The notes below the pieces were generated by a model. That model was not told the origin of the DNA, ran no database searches, and saw nothing but the letters and a program-made list of their open reading frames with translations. DNA of 64,000 nt, from positions 2,943,080 through 3,007,079 of the forward strand of contig NZ_NKFP01000006.1 in NCBI RefSeq assembly GCF_002215035.1, written 5' to 3'. Below, piece by piece: positions 20,329-29,443 of this stretch (its first letter is position 1; the number at the start of each line of letters is the position of its first letter). The translations under genes and the position numbers were made by a program. The DNA is from Leptolyngbya ohadii IS1. GTDB taxonomy: Bacteria > Cyanobacteriota > Cyanobacteriia > Elainellales > Elainellaceae.

Positions 20329-23235
20329 ATGGCGCATCGGAGATGTGACGATGTAGTGATGTCCTGGGTTGAAAGCGTCATGACTTCCCTGAAGCCCCAA
20401 ATCGGAAGTATTTTTCCGAAAGGCACTGCCCTGTTCTCCCTGGCTTCTGCCTTAACGTCTAAGGTGTTTGGGAGGGGCAAGCGGCTGGGGTTTCGACCTT
20501 CCCTATCGGACTCCCTGCCAGATCAGGTCAAAATTCCGCTATCGCGACTGCTGAGACGATCGTTCCTGAAGACTGCGCTGATTCCACTTGTTGCAGTGGA
20601 AGTGATTCTGGTACTGGCGTTTCTGGTGACGCATCAAGTTTCTACGGCTTCGCAGGTTGCGGTGCAGCGGGTTGCCGCAGAGGAAAACCTGGCTCGGCTC
20701 GTGCAGGCTCAAGCAGAGGTCTTAAACCAGGAACTCAATTCTGTCACCTTTGCCACCAAAACCTTTCAGCGTCAAGCTCTCCATGCGCTCACCAAGTCGG
20801 TGCAACCGGATGCCGAGGAGCAATCCCGCTATAGCAAAACGTCAGGAGGAGGGTTTGCAACGCTGCGGGACAACGGTGGCGCTGCTGCTTTCTATAGCAA
20901 TCGCACGACGGTCGGAGCCGTTGAGCTGCAAAAAGTGTGGAAAACGGTGCAGCTGGACAGTGTGATGAAAGATCTGGTTGAAACCCAACCCCTGCTCACG
21001 CAAATCTATTTCAACAGTTTTGATTCCTACAATCGCATCTACCCCTACCGCGATGTGGTGCGGCAGTATGCGCCCGATCTAGACATTCCCAGCTATAACT
21101 TCTACTACCTGGCAGATGCCCTTCATAATCCCAGCCGAGGAACCGTCTGGACAGATGCTTACCTTGATCCGGCGGGGCAGGGTTGGATGGTGTCCTGTAT
21201 TGCGCCCGTTTATAACCAGAACTTTCTAGAGGGTGTGGTTGGCAGCGACATCACAGTGGAGGTGCTGATCAACCAAGTTCTGTCTACCCGCGTTCCCTGG
21301 CATGGATACGCCCTGCTGCTGGCAAAGGATGGCACGATCCTGGCACTGCCGCCCTCTGCGGAACAGGAATGGGGTCTGCGGGAAAGAACCATCCATCACT
21401 ACACAGACTTTGTGCAGGAGGACACATTTAAGCCAGAGGAGTTTAATCTGTTTCGTCGTCCCGAAATGCAGACCTTCAGCGAGGCGATTCAGCAGCAGTT
21501 TACCGCAGTGCAAACCCTGGAATTATCCGGCGTCAAAAAACTGGCTGCCTGGTCTCACATTCCCGATACGGGCTGGACTTACGTCGTGATTGTGCCGGAG
21601 GAAGAAGTGTTTGCCCGCACCCAGCAGTTAGGACAGCGGTTGCTGCTGCTTGGTAAAGCCATGATTGTGGGGATGATTGTTTTCTATGTGCTGTTTGTGA
21701 TTTACCTGATTCGATCGGGGGAGCAGATGAGCCGCCGCGTCGCTGAACCGCTGGTGGAAATTGAGCAGCTTGTGAATGCCATTGCTACTGGGCAGTATAA
21801 CCAGCCCCTACCTGCCATGCCGATCGCCGAACTCGATCATGCTGCGACCCAGGTTGTGGAAATGGGCAACACGCTGGGAGAACGCACCGAGGCGCTAATG
21901 AAGGCACTGAAGGTGAAGTCTGACTTCTTAGGGATCATTAGCCATGAACTGCGTACCCCAATGAACGGCATCCTGGGCATGGGCGAACTGCTGCGGCAAA
22001 CCGATCTCAACCTCGCCCAGCAGGATTATGTCGATACGATGATGGTTTCCAGCGAGAATTTGCTGCGCCTGCTGAATGACATTTTGGATATGTCAAAACT
22101 GGAGGCACGATCGCTGACCCTCACCCCAACCCAGTTTGATCTGTCTAGCTTTCTTCAGGAAAAGGCAATGCTGTGGCAGCGGCGGATCGAGCAAAAGGGC
22201 TTGCAGTTTGAGTGGCAGCTATCCCCCGACCTACCGAGGCAGGTGATTGGCGATCGGGAAAGGCTACGGCAGATGCTCAACAACTATCTCAACAATGCCC
22301 TCAAGTTTACGGCGACGGGGCACATCTGTTTGCAGGTCATTCGGGCAACCTCTCCGTTAGATGCTGTCCCACAGTCTCCCTATGGCAATACCAAAAATGG
22401 TGACAGCATAGCGACAGATCCCTCGGCTGTAGATTCCTCAGCGGTGGATTCCTCGGCTGTAGATTCCCCAATGGTCGATTCCTTCAAGACACTGTCTCAG
22501 ATAGACTGCCCGGAAGGAAGCTGTGCGATTCGGTTTGCGGTCAGTGATACGGGTATTGGAATTCCAGCGACGTCCCTGTCCCAGCTGTTTCGCCCCTTTA
22601 GCCAGGTCGATAACTCCCTTCAACGCTCCTACGATGGGGCAGGGCTGGGGTTGAGTATTGTCAAAGAGTTGGCGGGGCTAATGGACGGAACCGTCGGTGC
22701 TGACAGTATTGAAGGTCAAGGCTCGACCTTCTGGTTTGAGGTGTGCCTCCAGTCTATAGATGGCTGCCAGTCCCAGTCTCCCACCAGTCTAACCAGTCCA
22801 GTTTCGTCCAGCCCCCTCCAGGAAGCATCGCTTGCCAATCTTAAGATTTTGCTGGCGGAGGACAATCAGGTGAACCAGAAATTTGCCCTGCTCTGCCTCA
22901 AGCAAATGGGCATTACCTGCGACATTGCCTCCAACGGACGAGAGGCGATCGATCGATTCACTCAGCAGCCCTACGACCTGGTGTTGATGGATATTCATAT
23001 GCCAGAGGTCGATGGTATCTGTGCCCTGCAAGCCATTCGCAAAATCGACCCGACAGCCCTGGTCGTTGCTGTAACCGCAGATGCATTGCCCGAAGCTCGC
23101 GATCGTCTGCTGGAGGCAGGATTTAACGACTTTTTAGAGAAGCCATTCCGCGTCAAGGAAATGAAAGCGCTGCTGCTGAAACTGGACTGTTCCAGACTGA
23201 ACGGCTCCAGCTTAAACGGCTCGCCATGGGTCTGA
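20329..23235 (+). CDS. Hybrid sensor histidine kinase with receiver domain
   Basis: A 968-residue protein. TM1 is near 82-100, followed by a large extracytoplasmic Cache-like sensor (about 105-430), TM2 near 437-460, and a HAMP-like linker. The dimerisation domain carries the phosphoacceptor His539 in ISHELRTPMNGILG. A HATPase domain has NNALKFT, DTGIGIP and GAGLGLSI boxes. The C-terminal receiver has the phosphoacceptor Asp888 in LVLMDIHMP and the acidic pair in LLAEDNQ. An insertion of repeating SAVDS units (about 695-717) sits between the N box and the DTGIG box. No partner regulator is adjacent. The signal is unknown. ATG 20359 is an alternative start. Confidence 0.93.
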   Translation: MAHRRCDDVVMSWVESVMTSLKPQIGSIFPKGTALFSLASALTSKVFGRGKRLGFRPSLSDSLPDQVKIPLSRLLRRSFLKTALIPLVAVEVILVLAFLVTHQVSTASQVAVQRVAAEENLARLVQAQAEVLNQELNSVTFATKTFQRQALHALTKSVQPDAEEQSRYSKTSGGGFATLRDNGGAAAFYSNRTTVGAVELQKVWKTVQLDSVMKDLVETQPLLTQIYFNSFDSYNRIYPYRDVVRQYAPDLDIPSYNFYYLADALHNPSRGTVWTDAYLDPAGQGWMVSCIAPVYNQNFLEGVVGSDITVEVLINQVLSTRVPWHGYALLLAKDGTILALPPSAEQEWGLRERTIHHYTDFVQEDTFKPEEFNLFRRPEMQTFSEAIQQQFTAVQTLELSGVKKLAAWSHIPDTGWTYVVIVPEEEVFARTQQLGQRLLLLGKAMIVGMIVFYVLFVIYLIRSGEQMSRRVAEPLVEIEQLVNAIATGQYNQPLPAMPIAELDHAATQVVEMGNTLGERTEALMKALKVKSDFLGIISHELRTPMNGILGMGELLRQTDLNLAQQDYVDTMMVSSENLLRLLNDILDMSKLEARSLTLTPTQFDLSSFLQEKAMLWQRRIEQKGLQFEWQLSPDLPRQVIGDRERLRQMLNNYLNNALKFTATGHICLQVIRATSPLDAVPQSPYGNTKNGDSIATDPSAVDSSAVDSSAVDSPMVDSFKTLSQIDCPEGSCAIRFAVSDTGIGIPATSLSQLFRPFSQVDNSLQRSYDGAGLGLSIVKELAGLMDGTVGADSIEGQGSTFWFEVCLQSIDGCQSQSPTSLTSPVSSSPLQEASLANLKILLAEDNQVNQKFALLCLKQMGITCDIASNGREAIDRFTQQPYDLVLMDIHMPEVDGICALQAIRKIDPTALVVAVTADALPEARDRLLEAGFNDFLEKPFRVKEMKALLLKLDCSRLNGSSLNGSPWV

Positions 23236-23240
23236 AGCTT

Positions 23241-23852
23241 CTAGCGGGGCTTATTCATAAACTGTCCGGCTACGCGCAGCGCATCACTGATATCCACATC
23301 CCCATCGCGATCGGCATCCAGAAAAGCATTCAGCACAGGGTTTGCGCCTGCCTGGTTCATTCCCCCGAAGTTGGGATTGCCCATATTGCCTCCCATATTG
23401 CCCATATTGCCCCCCATATTCCCCATATTGGGATTGCCCGCTGAGGAGTTCATCGCGCCAGATTTCAGGAGATTCAGCACGACCGGAACCAGGAGCGGCA
23501 GCAGAGATTGGATCATTTGTGGATTCATGCCTGTGCGCTGGGCGATCGCTTCAACGACCTGGGGAATCTGTCCCGCACCAAAGACTGCCTGTACTGCCTG
23601 GGGGTTGGGCTGCGTGCCGCCATACTGATTGACGATTGCCGCCGGATTGCTGTTTCCACCAGAAGCTTGCTGCTGAAGGGACGATCGCACAAAACCGCCC
23701 AAAATCGACATCATCGACTGAGTTTGAGAAGGATTGATGCCCTGCTGGTTAGAAACCTGATTCACGGTATTCAGGATGCTGCCGATCTGATCCATGTTGC
23801 CCTGCTGGGCTGGATTGTTAACTGCGCCCAAAATTTGATCGAAAAGTCCCAT
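23241..23852 (-). CDS. DUF937 protein with Asn/Gly/Met repeats and calcium-loop-like motif
   Basis: A 203-residue protein. The N-terminal DUF937-like helical region starts MGLFDQILGAVNNP and continues to about 130 (IAQRTGMNPQMIQSLLPLLV). A low-complexity stretch of GNMGG-type repeats (about 143-165) follows. The C-terminal DADRDGDVDISDAL is an EF-hand/dockerin-type loop with Asp at positions 1, 3 and 5 that could bind calcium. There is no signal peptide. The function of DUF937 is unknown. It is convergent with the kinase gene, 5 bp apart. Confidence 0.8.
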   Translation of the reverse strand: MGLFDQILGAVNNPAQQGNMDQIGSILNTVNQVSNQQGINPSQTQSMMSILGGFVRSSLQQQASGGNSNPAAIVNQYGGTQPNPQAVQAVFGAGQIPQVVEAIAQRTGMNPQMIQSLLPLLVPVVLNLLKSGAMNSSAGNPNMGNMGGNMGNMGGNMGNPNFGGMNQAGANPVLNAFLDADRDGDVDISDALRVAGQFMNKPR

Positions 23853-24060
23853 AGATTCCTCCGCTGCAAATCAGCTATTGCAAATCAAATGATGAGAGTG
23901 ATGAGAGGTCAGCCAGGAACAACCCTGTCCGATCTGACTTCCTCCGAAAGAATAAAGGGTGTCGGGCGGTCGCCTCATCCCAACAGAGAAGTAGAAATGA
24001 AATAGAAATCCCGGAAAACAGAAAGACAGGAGCACTGAAATTCAGCTTCCTGCCTTGTTA

Positions 24061-24135
24061 GATGACTGTTGACCAGATGACTGTTCACCGAATGACTGCT
24101 GATCGGATGACTGTTGAGCAGATGACTGTTGAGAA
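24061..24135. repeat. Five tandem 15-bp repeats
   Basis: Five consecutive 15-mers of consensus GATGACTGTTGANCA run from 24061 to 24135, each with no more than a few changes and no spacers. They lie in the 343-bp gap (23853-24195) between the divergently transcribed start of the DUF937 gene and the stop of the BON gene. The rest of that gap holds no ORF I can support. Confidence 0.92.
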
Positions 24136-24195
24136 AAAGTTTCCCTAGGTCAACGACTTTAAGACAATCACCCTGATTCAGCGGCAGGAGGGCGT

Positions 24196-24528
24196 CTAGC
24201 CGATCGTCACCTGGCTGGTATCGACTTCGGTTGCGCCGCTCACACCGCTGGCAACGCTCACCATTTTATTAAGGCTTCCCTGGTCAGGAACCTTGCCCTT
24301 CAGCACTACTTTGCTACCTGTCTGTGCCACCCACAGCGTCTCAATATCCGTGATGGAGGCGTCGTTGTCGAACGCGAGAGCCACCCGTTTTGCCAGTCCG
24401 CTCTGGTCGTATTCTCCGTTAATGCCGACTCTCTCAGGCGGAATCGTTTCACCCGGAGCGGGAGCGGGAGCAGCTTCAGCAGGGGCGGCATCATTCTTCT
24501 TGCCGAAAAGTCTATCAAACCATCCCAT
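24196..24528 (-). CDS. BON-domain protein
   Basis: A 110-residue protein. A short N-terminus (MGWFDRLFGKKND), an Ala/Pro/Glu-rich linker (about 14-30), and a BON domain (about 42-110) with the pattern GLAKRVALAFDND, then VVLKGKVPDQGSLNKMVSVA and GATEVDTSQVTI. BON domains are thought to bind phospholipid or other small ligands and often occur in OsmY-like proteins. No signal peptide is seen, so it may be cytoplasmic. The role is unknown. Confidence 0.83.
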   Translation of the reverse strand: MGWFDRLFGKKNDAAPAEAAPAPAPGETIPPERVGINGEYDQSGLAKRVALAFDNDASITDIETLWVAQTGSKVVLKGKVPDQGSLNKMVSVASGVSGATEVDTSQVTIG

Positions 24529-25277
<749 letters not shown>

Positions 25278-25335
25278 ACAACTCTGTTACGCCTGCTATT
25301 TTTGCGTTTTTCAATACATCTGGGTCTAATTTTAA

Positions 25336-25358
25336 GTGGGGGGCTACCCCCTTTTTTT
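25336..25358 (+). terminator. Rho-independent terminator of psaC
   Basis: GGGGG-(GCTA)-CCCCC followed by seven T residues, 60 bp after the psaC stop. The presence of this hairpin argues against a start codon at 25336 for the next gene. Confidence 0.88.
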
Positions 25359-25383
25359 ATGGCAGGGCTTGCTTCAACTTCTT

Positions 25384-26142
25384 ATGGTTTCTATGACTTC
25401 TGACCTATGGCTAAAAACCAGCGGCACCTGGATCAATGTAGCGACAATTCTCCTCGGAACGCTCTTTGGACTATTGCTGAAGGGACGGTTGCCGATCGCC
25501 ATGCAGCGAATTATTACCCAGGGAGTAGGATTGATAACGCTGTTTGTGGGTTCCAGTATGGCAGCCAGCCTGAGCAAGGCAACGGTCGGGGCAATCGATG
25601 GTGTCATTCTGGGTTTGGTGGCGCTCGTCCTGGGTGGATTACTGGGGGAAGTGCTGCGAATTGAAGCCGCGCTAGAAGGAGTTGGGAATTGGCTGAAGTA
25701 TCGCTTTAAGGGACAGGGCAGCTTTACGGAAGGCTTTGTTGCTGCCAGTCTTTTGTTTTGCGTGGGACCGATGGCGCTCATTGGCAGTCTGAATAATGGA
25801 TTAACGGGAGACGGTACTCTGGTTGTAATTAAAGCTGCAATGGATGGGTTGGCGTCGATCGCCCTGACCAGCAGTTACGGCATGGGTGTTGGGTTTTCTG
25901 CCCTCCCGGTTTTGCTCTACCAGGGATTGTTGTCCCTTGCGGCAGGGGGGCTGGCACAGCTCATTCCCGATCCGGCAACGGCTCCCCCCGTCATGCTTTC
26001 CACTGGTGTTGGTGGGTTGATGATTCTGGGTCTGGGCTTAAATCTGCTGGAAGTTGCCCAGGTCAAAGTTGCCTCTTTCTTGCCGGGTTTGTTTCTTGCG
26101 CCCCTGCTCTACTGGCTTGCCGCCCGCCTTGCTGGAGGCTAA
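25384..26142 (+). CDS. DUF554 membrane protein
   Basis: A 252-residue integral membrane protein with about six or seven hydrophobic helices. It matches the DUF554 pattern: TWINVATILLGTLFGLLLKG at the start, then ITLFVGSSMAAS, LCVGPMALIGSLNNGLTGD-like residues (here FCVGPMALIGSLNNG), and a C-terminal GLGLNLLEVAQVKVASFLPG. DUF554 proteins may be transporters, but no substrate is established. I chose ATG 25384 (or 25393) because the alternative at 25336 lies inside the psaC terminator. Confidence 0.88.
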   Translation: MVSMTSDLWLKTSGTWINVATILLGTLFGLLLKGRLPIAMQRIITQGVGLITLFVGSSMAASLSKATVGAIDGVILGLVALVLGGLLGEVLRIEAALEGVGNWLKYRFKGQGSFTEGFVAASLLFCVGPMALIGSLNNGLTGDGTLVVIKAAMDGLASIALTSSYGMGVGFSALPVLLYQGLLSLAAGGLAQLIPDPATAPPVMLSTGVGGLMILGLGLNLLEVAQVKVASFLPGLFLAPLLYWLAARLAGG

Positions 26143-26354
26143 TAGGGGAACGTCTCAATCGCCTGAACCTGGTTTTCCAGTTACCTTACGAGCTGTAGTC
26201 TACGCAGAATAAAAAATCTGGAGAACAGAAGCGATACAATTCCAATCAAAGGTTCGATCGGAGGCAACCCTCGAGCCTGATTCCAGCACGGCAAGCTGAT
26301 GTCCAACCTCCCATACTCTGCTGTCTGGTGCAGCGTTTCCGCTCCTGTCATCCA

Positions 26355-26461
26355 AAGGTAGAGCCTCTAACGGGCATTCCAATACAGACCATTAGAACGA
26401 GGAGACCCCGGCGGAGTGGCGAAAATCCGGTCGAGCAGGCAAGATGCTCACCATACAAGAA
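26355..26461. repeat. Adjacent family B and family A repeats
   Basis: GCATTCCAATACAGACCATT and AGAACGAG (about 26376-26404) match the family B unit at 13052-13083. About 30 bp on, CAGGCAAGATGCTCACCATA (26433-26461 with flanks) is an inverted, degenerate copy of family A. The wider gap 26143-26600 also contains a C-rich low-complexity tract and no supported gene. Confidence 0.65.
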
Positions 26462-26506
26462 ATACAGCCCATTCACTTCCTAATCCAGGAAGAAAAAGTC
26501 TCCCCT

Positions 26507-26590
26507 GCTCCCTGCTCCCACTCCCTTGCTCCCCTGCTCTCCCCTCCTTCCCCGCTGACCCATCCACTTACCTCCCCATCCACCCCTAAA
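26507..26590. repeat. C-rich low-complexity tract (CCCCTGCTC units)
   Basis: About 80 bp of CCCCTGCTCCC and CCCTTGCTCCCC-like units directly before the response regulator. Similar tracts lie at about 1930-1975, 29300-29440, 42860-42900, 49117-49175 and 63042-63072, all intergenic. The response regulator's ribosome-binding site (AAAGGAG at 26588) abuts the tract. Confidence 0.6.
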
Positions 26591-26600
26591 GGAGCCACCC

Positions 26601-27254
26601 ATGACCGCCAATGCAAAGCCGATCCGGGTTCTAATTGTCGAAGATGACCCAATGATGCAGCTTGGACTGGAACAATCCCTCTCCAGCGCAACAGGAATTA
26701 CAGTTGTGGGGCAGGCAGAAGACGGCTATACCGCCGTGGAGGAAGCGCTGAAGCTGAAGCCGGATGTTGTTGTGATGGATATTGGGCTACCTCGTCAGGA
26801 CGGCATTGCGGCAACCCAGCAAATTAAAGAAGCAATGCCATCCGTGCATATTGTCATGCTGACTTCTCATACCACCGAAAATGAGGTGATTGGGGCACTG
26901 TCAAGCGGAGCGGATGCTTACTGCGTTAAGGGAACCAGCGTCGATCGCCTGTTGACTGCGATTGAAGCAGCCCAGGAAGGAGCTAGCTATCTCGACCCTC
27001 AAATTGCACGACAGGTGATGGAACATCTGAAGCCCGCCGTTGCCGTAGAACCAAACATTGTTGGGCAACTGTCTCAGCGGGAGCTAGAAGTTTTAAAGCT
27101 GATGGTTGAAGGACGCAGCAACCCTGAAATTGCCACTGCGCTGTATCTCAGCCCGAATACCGTCAAAACCCATGTGCGCGGCATTATGAATAAGCTAGCG
27201 GTAGACGATCGTGTTCAGGCAGCTGTTGTCGCTCTGCGGGCAGGGTTGGTGTAA
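26601..27254 (+). CDS. NarL/FixJ-family response regulator
   Basis: A 217-residue protein. Receiver domain (about 7-125): acidic pair in VEDDP, phosphoacceptor Asp in VVVMDIGLPRQDG (about residue 57), and Thr/Lys positions in MLTSHT and YCVKGT. The C-terminal LuxR-type HTH (about 150-215) has LSQRELEVLKLMVEGRSN and LSPNTVKTHVRGIMNKL. A clear AGGAG precedes the ATG. Such regulators bind DNA after phosphorylation by a sensor kinase. No kinase is adjacent, and the hybrid kinase at 20.3 kb is not obviously its partner. Confidence 0.93.
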   Translation: MTANAKPIRVLIVEDDPMMQLGLEQSLSSATGITVVGQAEDGYTAVEEALKLKPDVVVMDIGLPRQDGIAATQQIKEAMPSVHIVMLTSHTTENEVIGALSSGADAYCVKGTSVDRLLTAIEAAQEGASYLDPQIARQVMEHLKPAVAVEPNIVGQLSQRELEVLKLMVEGRSNPEIATALYLSPNTVKTHVRGIMNKLAVDDRVQAAVVALRAGLV

Positions 27255-28138
27255 CCGGAATCTTGGGCAGGAGAGGAGTGTTGGTAGGAGTTTAGTTAGG
27301 GGGGGTGTAGGAGCGTTTTTACTCCGGGTCGATCGCAGATATGGGTACTTTAGGGGTAGTAGTCCGGCAGCTTAACCCCGTTTCTTTATACGAATATTAA
27401 GATTTATTAAAAAATGATCGATGAAAAGTGCTTAAAATAGGACGTTGATAGAATTAAGTACGCTAGATATAGCGTAGCTGCTACAGCGCAGGGAATTCAA
27501 GCAATCATTAAGGTCTGTGATTGCGTCCTAGCGATAGTGTCAACTAAATCCCCTTGAGCGAAAACAGACAATTTATCTTGAGGTGTCTACAATTGATTAT
27601 TATCTGGTAGGAAGCAATCTACTCCTTAAGATGAACAGCTCGTTGGACAATTTCCGCAGGTGGATCGCGCAGCAAACTGGCTCCGTTCCTGGCTAACCTA
27701 ACGGCTCCTGTGCAAATTGACTCATCGCAGCCCAAACAAGTATTACTGCTAGCTTTAGCTACTGGTCATCAGTATTCCTTTCGTGCATCTCAGACCTTTA
27801 AGCAAGTTTGTTCACTGTGAAACACCTCGCCATACGCTCCAAACATCAGTGTTAATTCAGTGTTGTTGGCGCTGAGTTTATGTCATTTTGAGCATAAGCT
27901 TGTTCGTCTCAAAATGCTGGTCTCGAAATTGAATTCAGATGGATTTTCACTTTAAAGATGGCTGGAAAGTGTGCCGGAGTGCGAGTTGCAGCAGACGTTG
28001 CTGGAGGTACGGAAAAATGCGCTGAGGAGTTGAGTTACGCCTGAAGCGAGATGTCTGCTAGGCTAAGCAGCAGCTTGATTGGGCAACTAGCTGGGAAACT
28101 GCCAGCATTTAATAGATTCGCTGAGTTATGGGATCACT
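27255..28138. other. 884-bp non-coding region with several hairpins
   Basis: No ORF with coding character is found on either strand; the longest plus-strand candidate noted (27631-27696) is 21 codons. Inverted repeats include ACGCTA-GATA-TAGCGT (27460-27475), overlapped by GTAGC-T-GCTAC (27474-27484), and CATTTTGAG ... CTCAAAATG (27884-27892 / 27908-27916). AT-rich promoter-like sequence is near 27380-27450. It could hold an unannotated RNA or a decayed gene. I cannot tell which. Confidence 0.45.
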
Positions 28139-28501
28139 ATGACGACATTCGACGAAATTTACCAATTTTTCAGAAATCCCCCGCCATTTTACCTGAATAA
28201 GGAACTGGCAGTCTGTTATGTGCTAGCCGTTTTACTGCGGCGGGATTCCTACGGTACAGAGTTAATTAGCTTACTGGAACACGAGTACCCGAACTATCGG
28301 CTCTCTGACACGGTTCTCTACAGCGCCCTGAAGTTTCTAGAAGACGCAAACGCCATTACCGGATACTGGAAAAAAGTCGAAGGACGGGGTCGTCCCAGAC
28401 GAATGTACCAGATTTGCCCGGACTGGCAACAGCAGGCACAGGAACTTTCCCGCCTCTGGTACGGCTATGCGGGTCGTCCAGCGCAGGTTTCGCAGCAATA
28501 G
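28139..28501 (+). CDS. PadR-family transcriptional regulator
   Basis: A 120-residue winged-helix protein of PadR type. The DNA-binding part (about 22-95) has AVCYVLAVLLRRDSYGTELISLL, here broken at about 25-47, the LSDTVLYSALKFLEDANAI recognition region, and the wing VEGRGRPRRMYQI. PadR proteins usually repress genes in response to small molecules. The long non-coding stretch upstream and the CCB1-like gene downstream give no clear target. Confidence 0.87.
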   Translation: MTTFDEIYQFFRNPPPFYLNKELAVCYVLAVLLRRDSYGTELISLLEHEYPNYRLSDTVLYSALKFLEDANAITGYWKKVEGRGRPRRMYQICPDWQQQAQELSRLWYGYAGRPAQVSQQ

Positions 28502-28633
28502 CTTCTCTAAGAACCTTTCTGCGAAAGTTCCATTCGTCACGGAGTTGGGCGATACTCAAAAAGCGTAGCGGTCATCTGGTCTCAGGTGATGCTGTCGTTT
28601 TAGATGAGTGATTACCCACTCCGTTGCTAGATT

Positions 28634-29161
28634 ATGCAAACGTCAATTCTGTCTTCTACTGCCCTACTGACTCTGTTGCTTGCAGTGGGGCTGTTTTTCT
28701 TTATCCGTGCCTCGACAAAAGACCGTATCGAAGTCGCCAAACTTATGAGCGACCAATCTGAAGAGTCCCTGCTCGACGGGCTAAAGCAGTATTTTGGCGA
28801 TCGCGCCTACCGGGTGATTGCTTTGGATGCGGAGCAAAATCAGGTAACGTTTGAAGGTTTTGTGCGTCCTAGTCTCTTCCTGGCAATTTTCCTCAGTTCA
28901 CTGGCGGCGATCGGCATTTTTTGCCTGGTGCTGGTGCTGTCCTACCTGTTTCCCAACGCCGGAAACGTGCTGCTGCTGTTACTGCTGCTGGCTCCTGGCG
29001 CAGGCGTTTTCTACTGGAAAAAATCAGCTCGTCTGGAACAGGTCGCCGTTAAAGTGGAACCCGATCAGGTCAATCAACCCCATCGTTTCCTCACCGTCAC
29101 TGGTCACCGGGATGAACTGGCAGAACTTCAGCGATCGCTTAATTTGAAGGCGGCAGAGTGA
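28634..29161 (+). CDS. CCB1-like factor for cytochrome b6f haem attachment
   Basis: A 175-residue membrane protein. TM1 is at about 6-24 (LLTLLLAVGLFFFIRAST), with two further helices at about 82-103 and 108-128. The FFFIRASTKDR signature and the soluble stretch between helices 1 and 2 (LLDGLKQYFGDRAYRV) match what I recall of the CCB1 family (cofactor assembly of complex C subunit B). In chloroplasts CCB1 helps attach haem ci to cytochrome b6. The family call is from pattern memory. It is on the same strand as the PadR gene, 132 bp downstream. Confidence 0.7.
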   Translation: MQTSILSSTALLTLLLAVGLFFFIRASTKDRIEVAKLMSDQSEESLLDGLKQYFGDRAYRVIALDAEQNQVTFEGFVRPSLFLAIFLSSLAAIGIFCLVLVLSYLFPNAGNVLLLLLLLAPGAGVFYWKKSARLEQVAVKVEPDQVNQPHRFLTVTGHRDELAELQRSLNLKAAE

Positions 29162-29443
29162 ACTGGGCGGGGGAGTAGGGGAGAGGGTTTTGTTGTAGGG
29201 CACTCTTCATTGCGCGGCAAGCGGTCTTGCTTGAGCGGTATTGCCTTGAGCTGAGTACAGCTTGACCGAATCTGGAGCAATTTTCCTTTAACGATCGCCC
29301 TGCTCCCTGTCCCCTACCCGGAAGTCATGCGTTACGCTGCGTTAACCCATCTCCCTAACGTCCCCCCCTGATCCCCTGCTCCCCTGCTTCTCATCCTCCC
29401 ATTCCCCACTGCCCATTCCCCACTCCCCACTCCCTACTCCCCT
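29162..29443. repeat. Low-complexity tract with family C repeat
   Basis: The gap between the CCB1-like gene and the tyrA stop holds CCCCTGCTCCCC / CCCATTCCCCACTCCC-type units from about 29300 to 29440. At 29327-29351 is an inverted copy of the family C palindrome (core ATGCGTTACGCTGCGTTAAC). No gene is supported. Confidence 0.6.

Noticed and set aside
24061-24135. Possible CRISPR array
   Set aside because: Repeats are 15 bp and contiguous with no spacers, and there are no cas genes.
25336-25383. Upstream start for the DUF554 gene
   Set aside because: It lies inside the psaC rho-independent terminator.
27631-27696. 21-codon frame in the long gap
   Set aside because: Too short, no ribosome-binding site and no known small-protein pattern.
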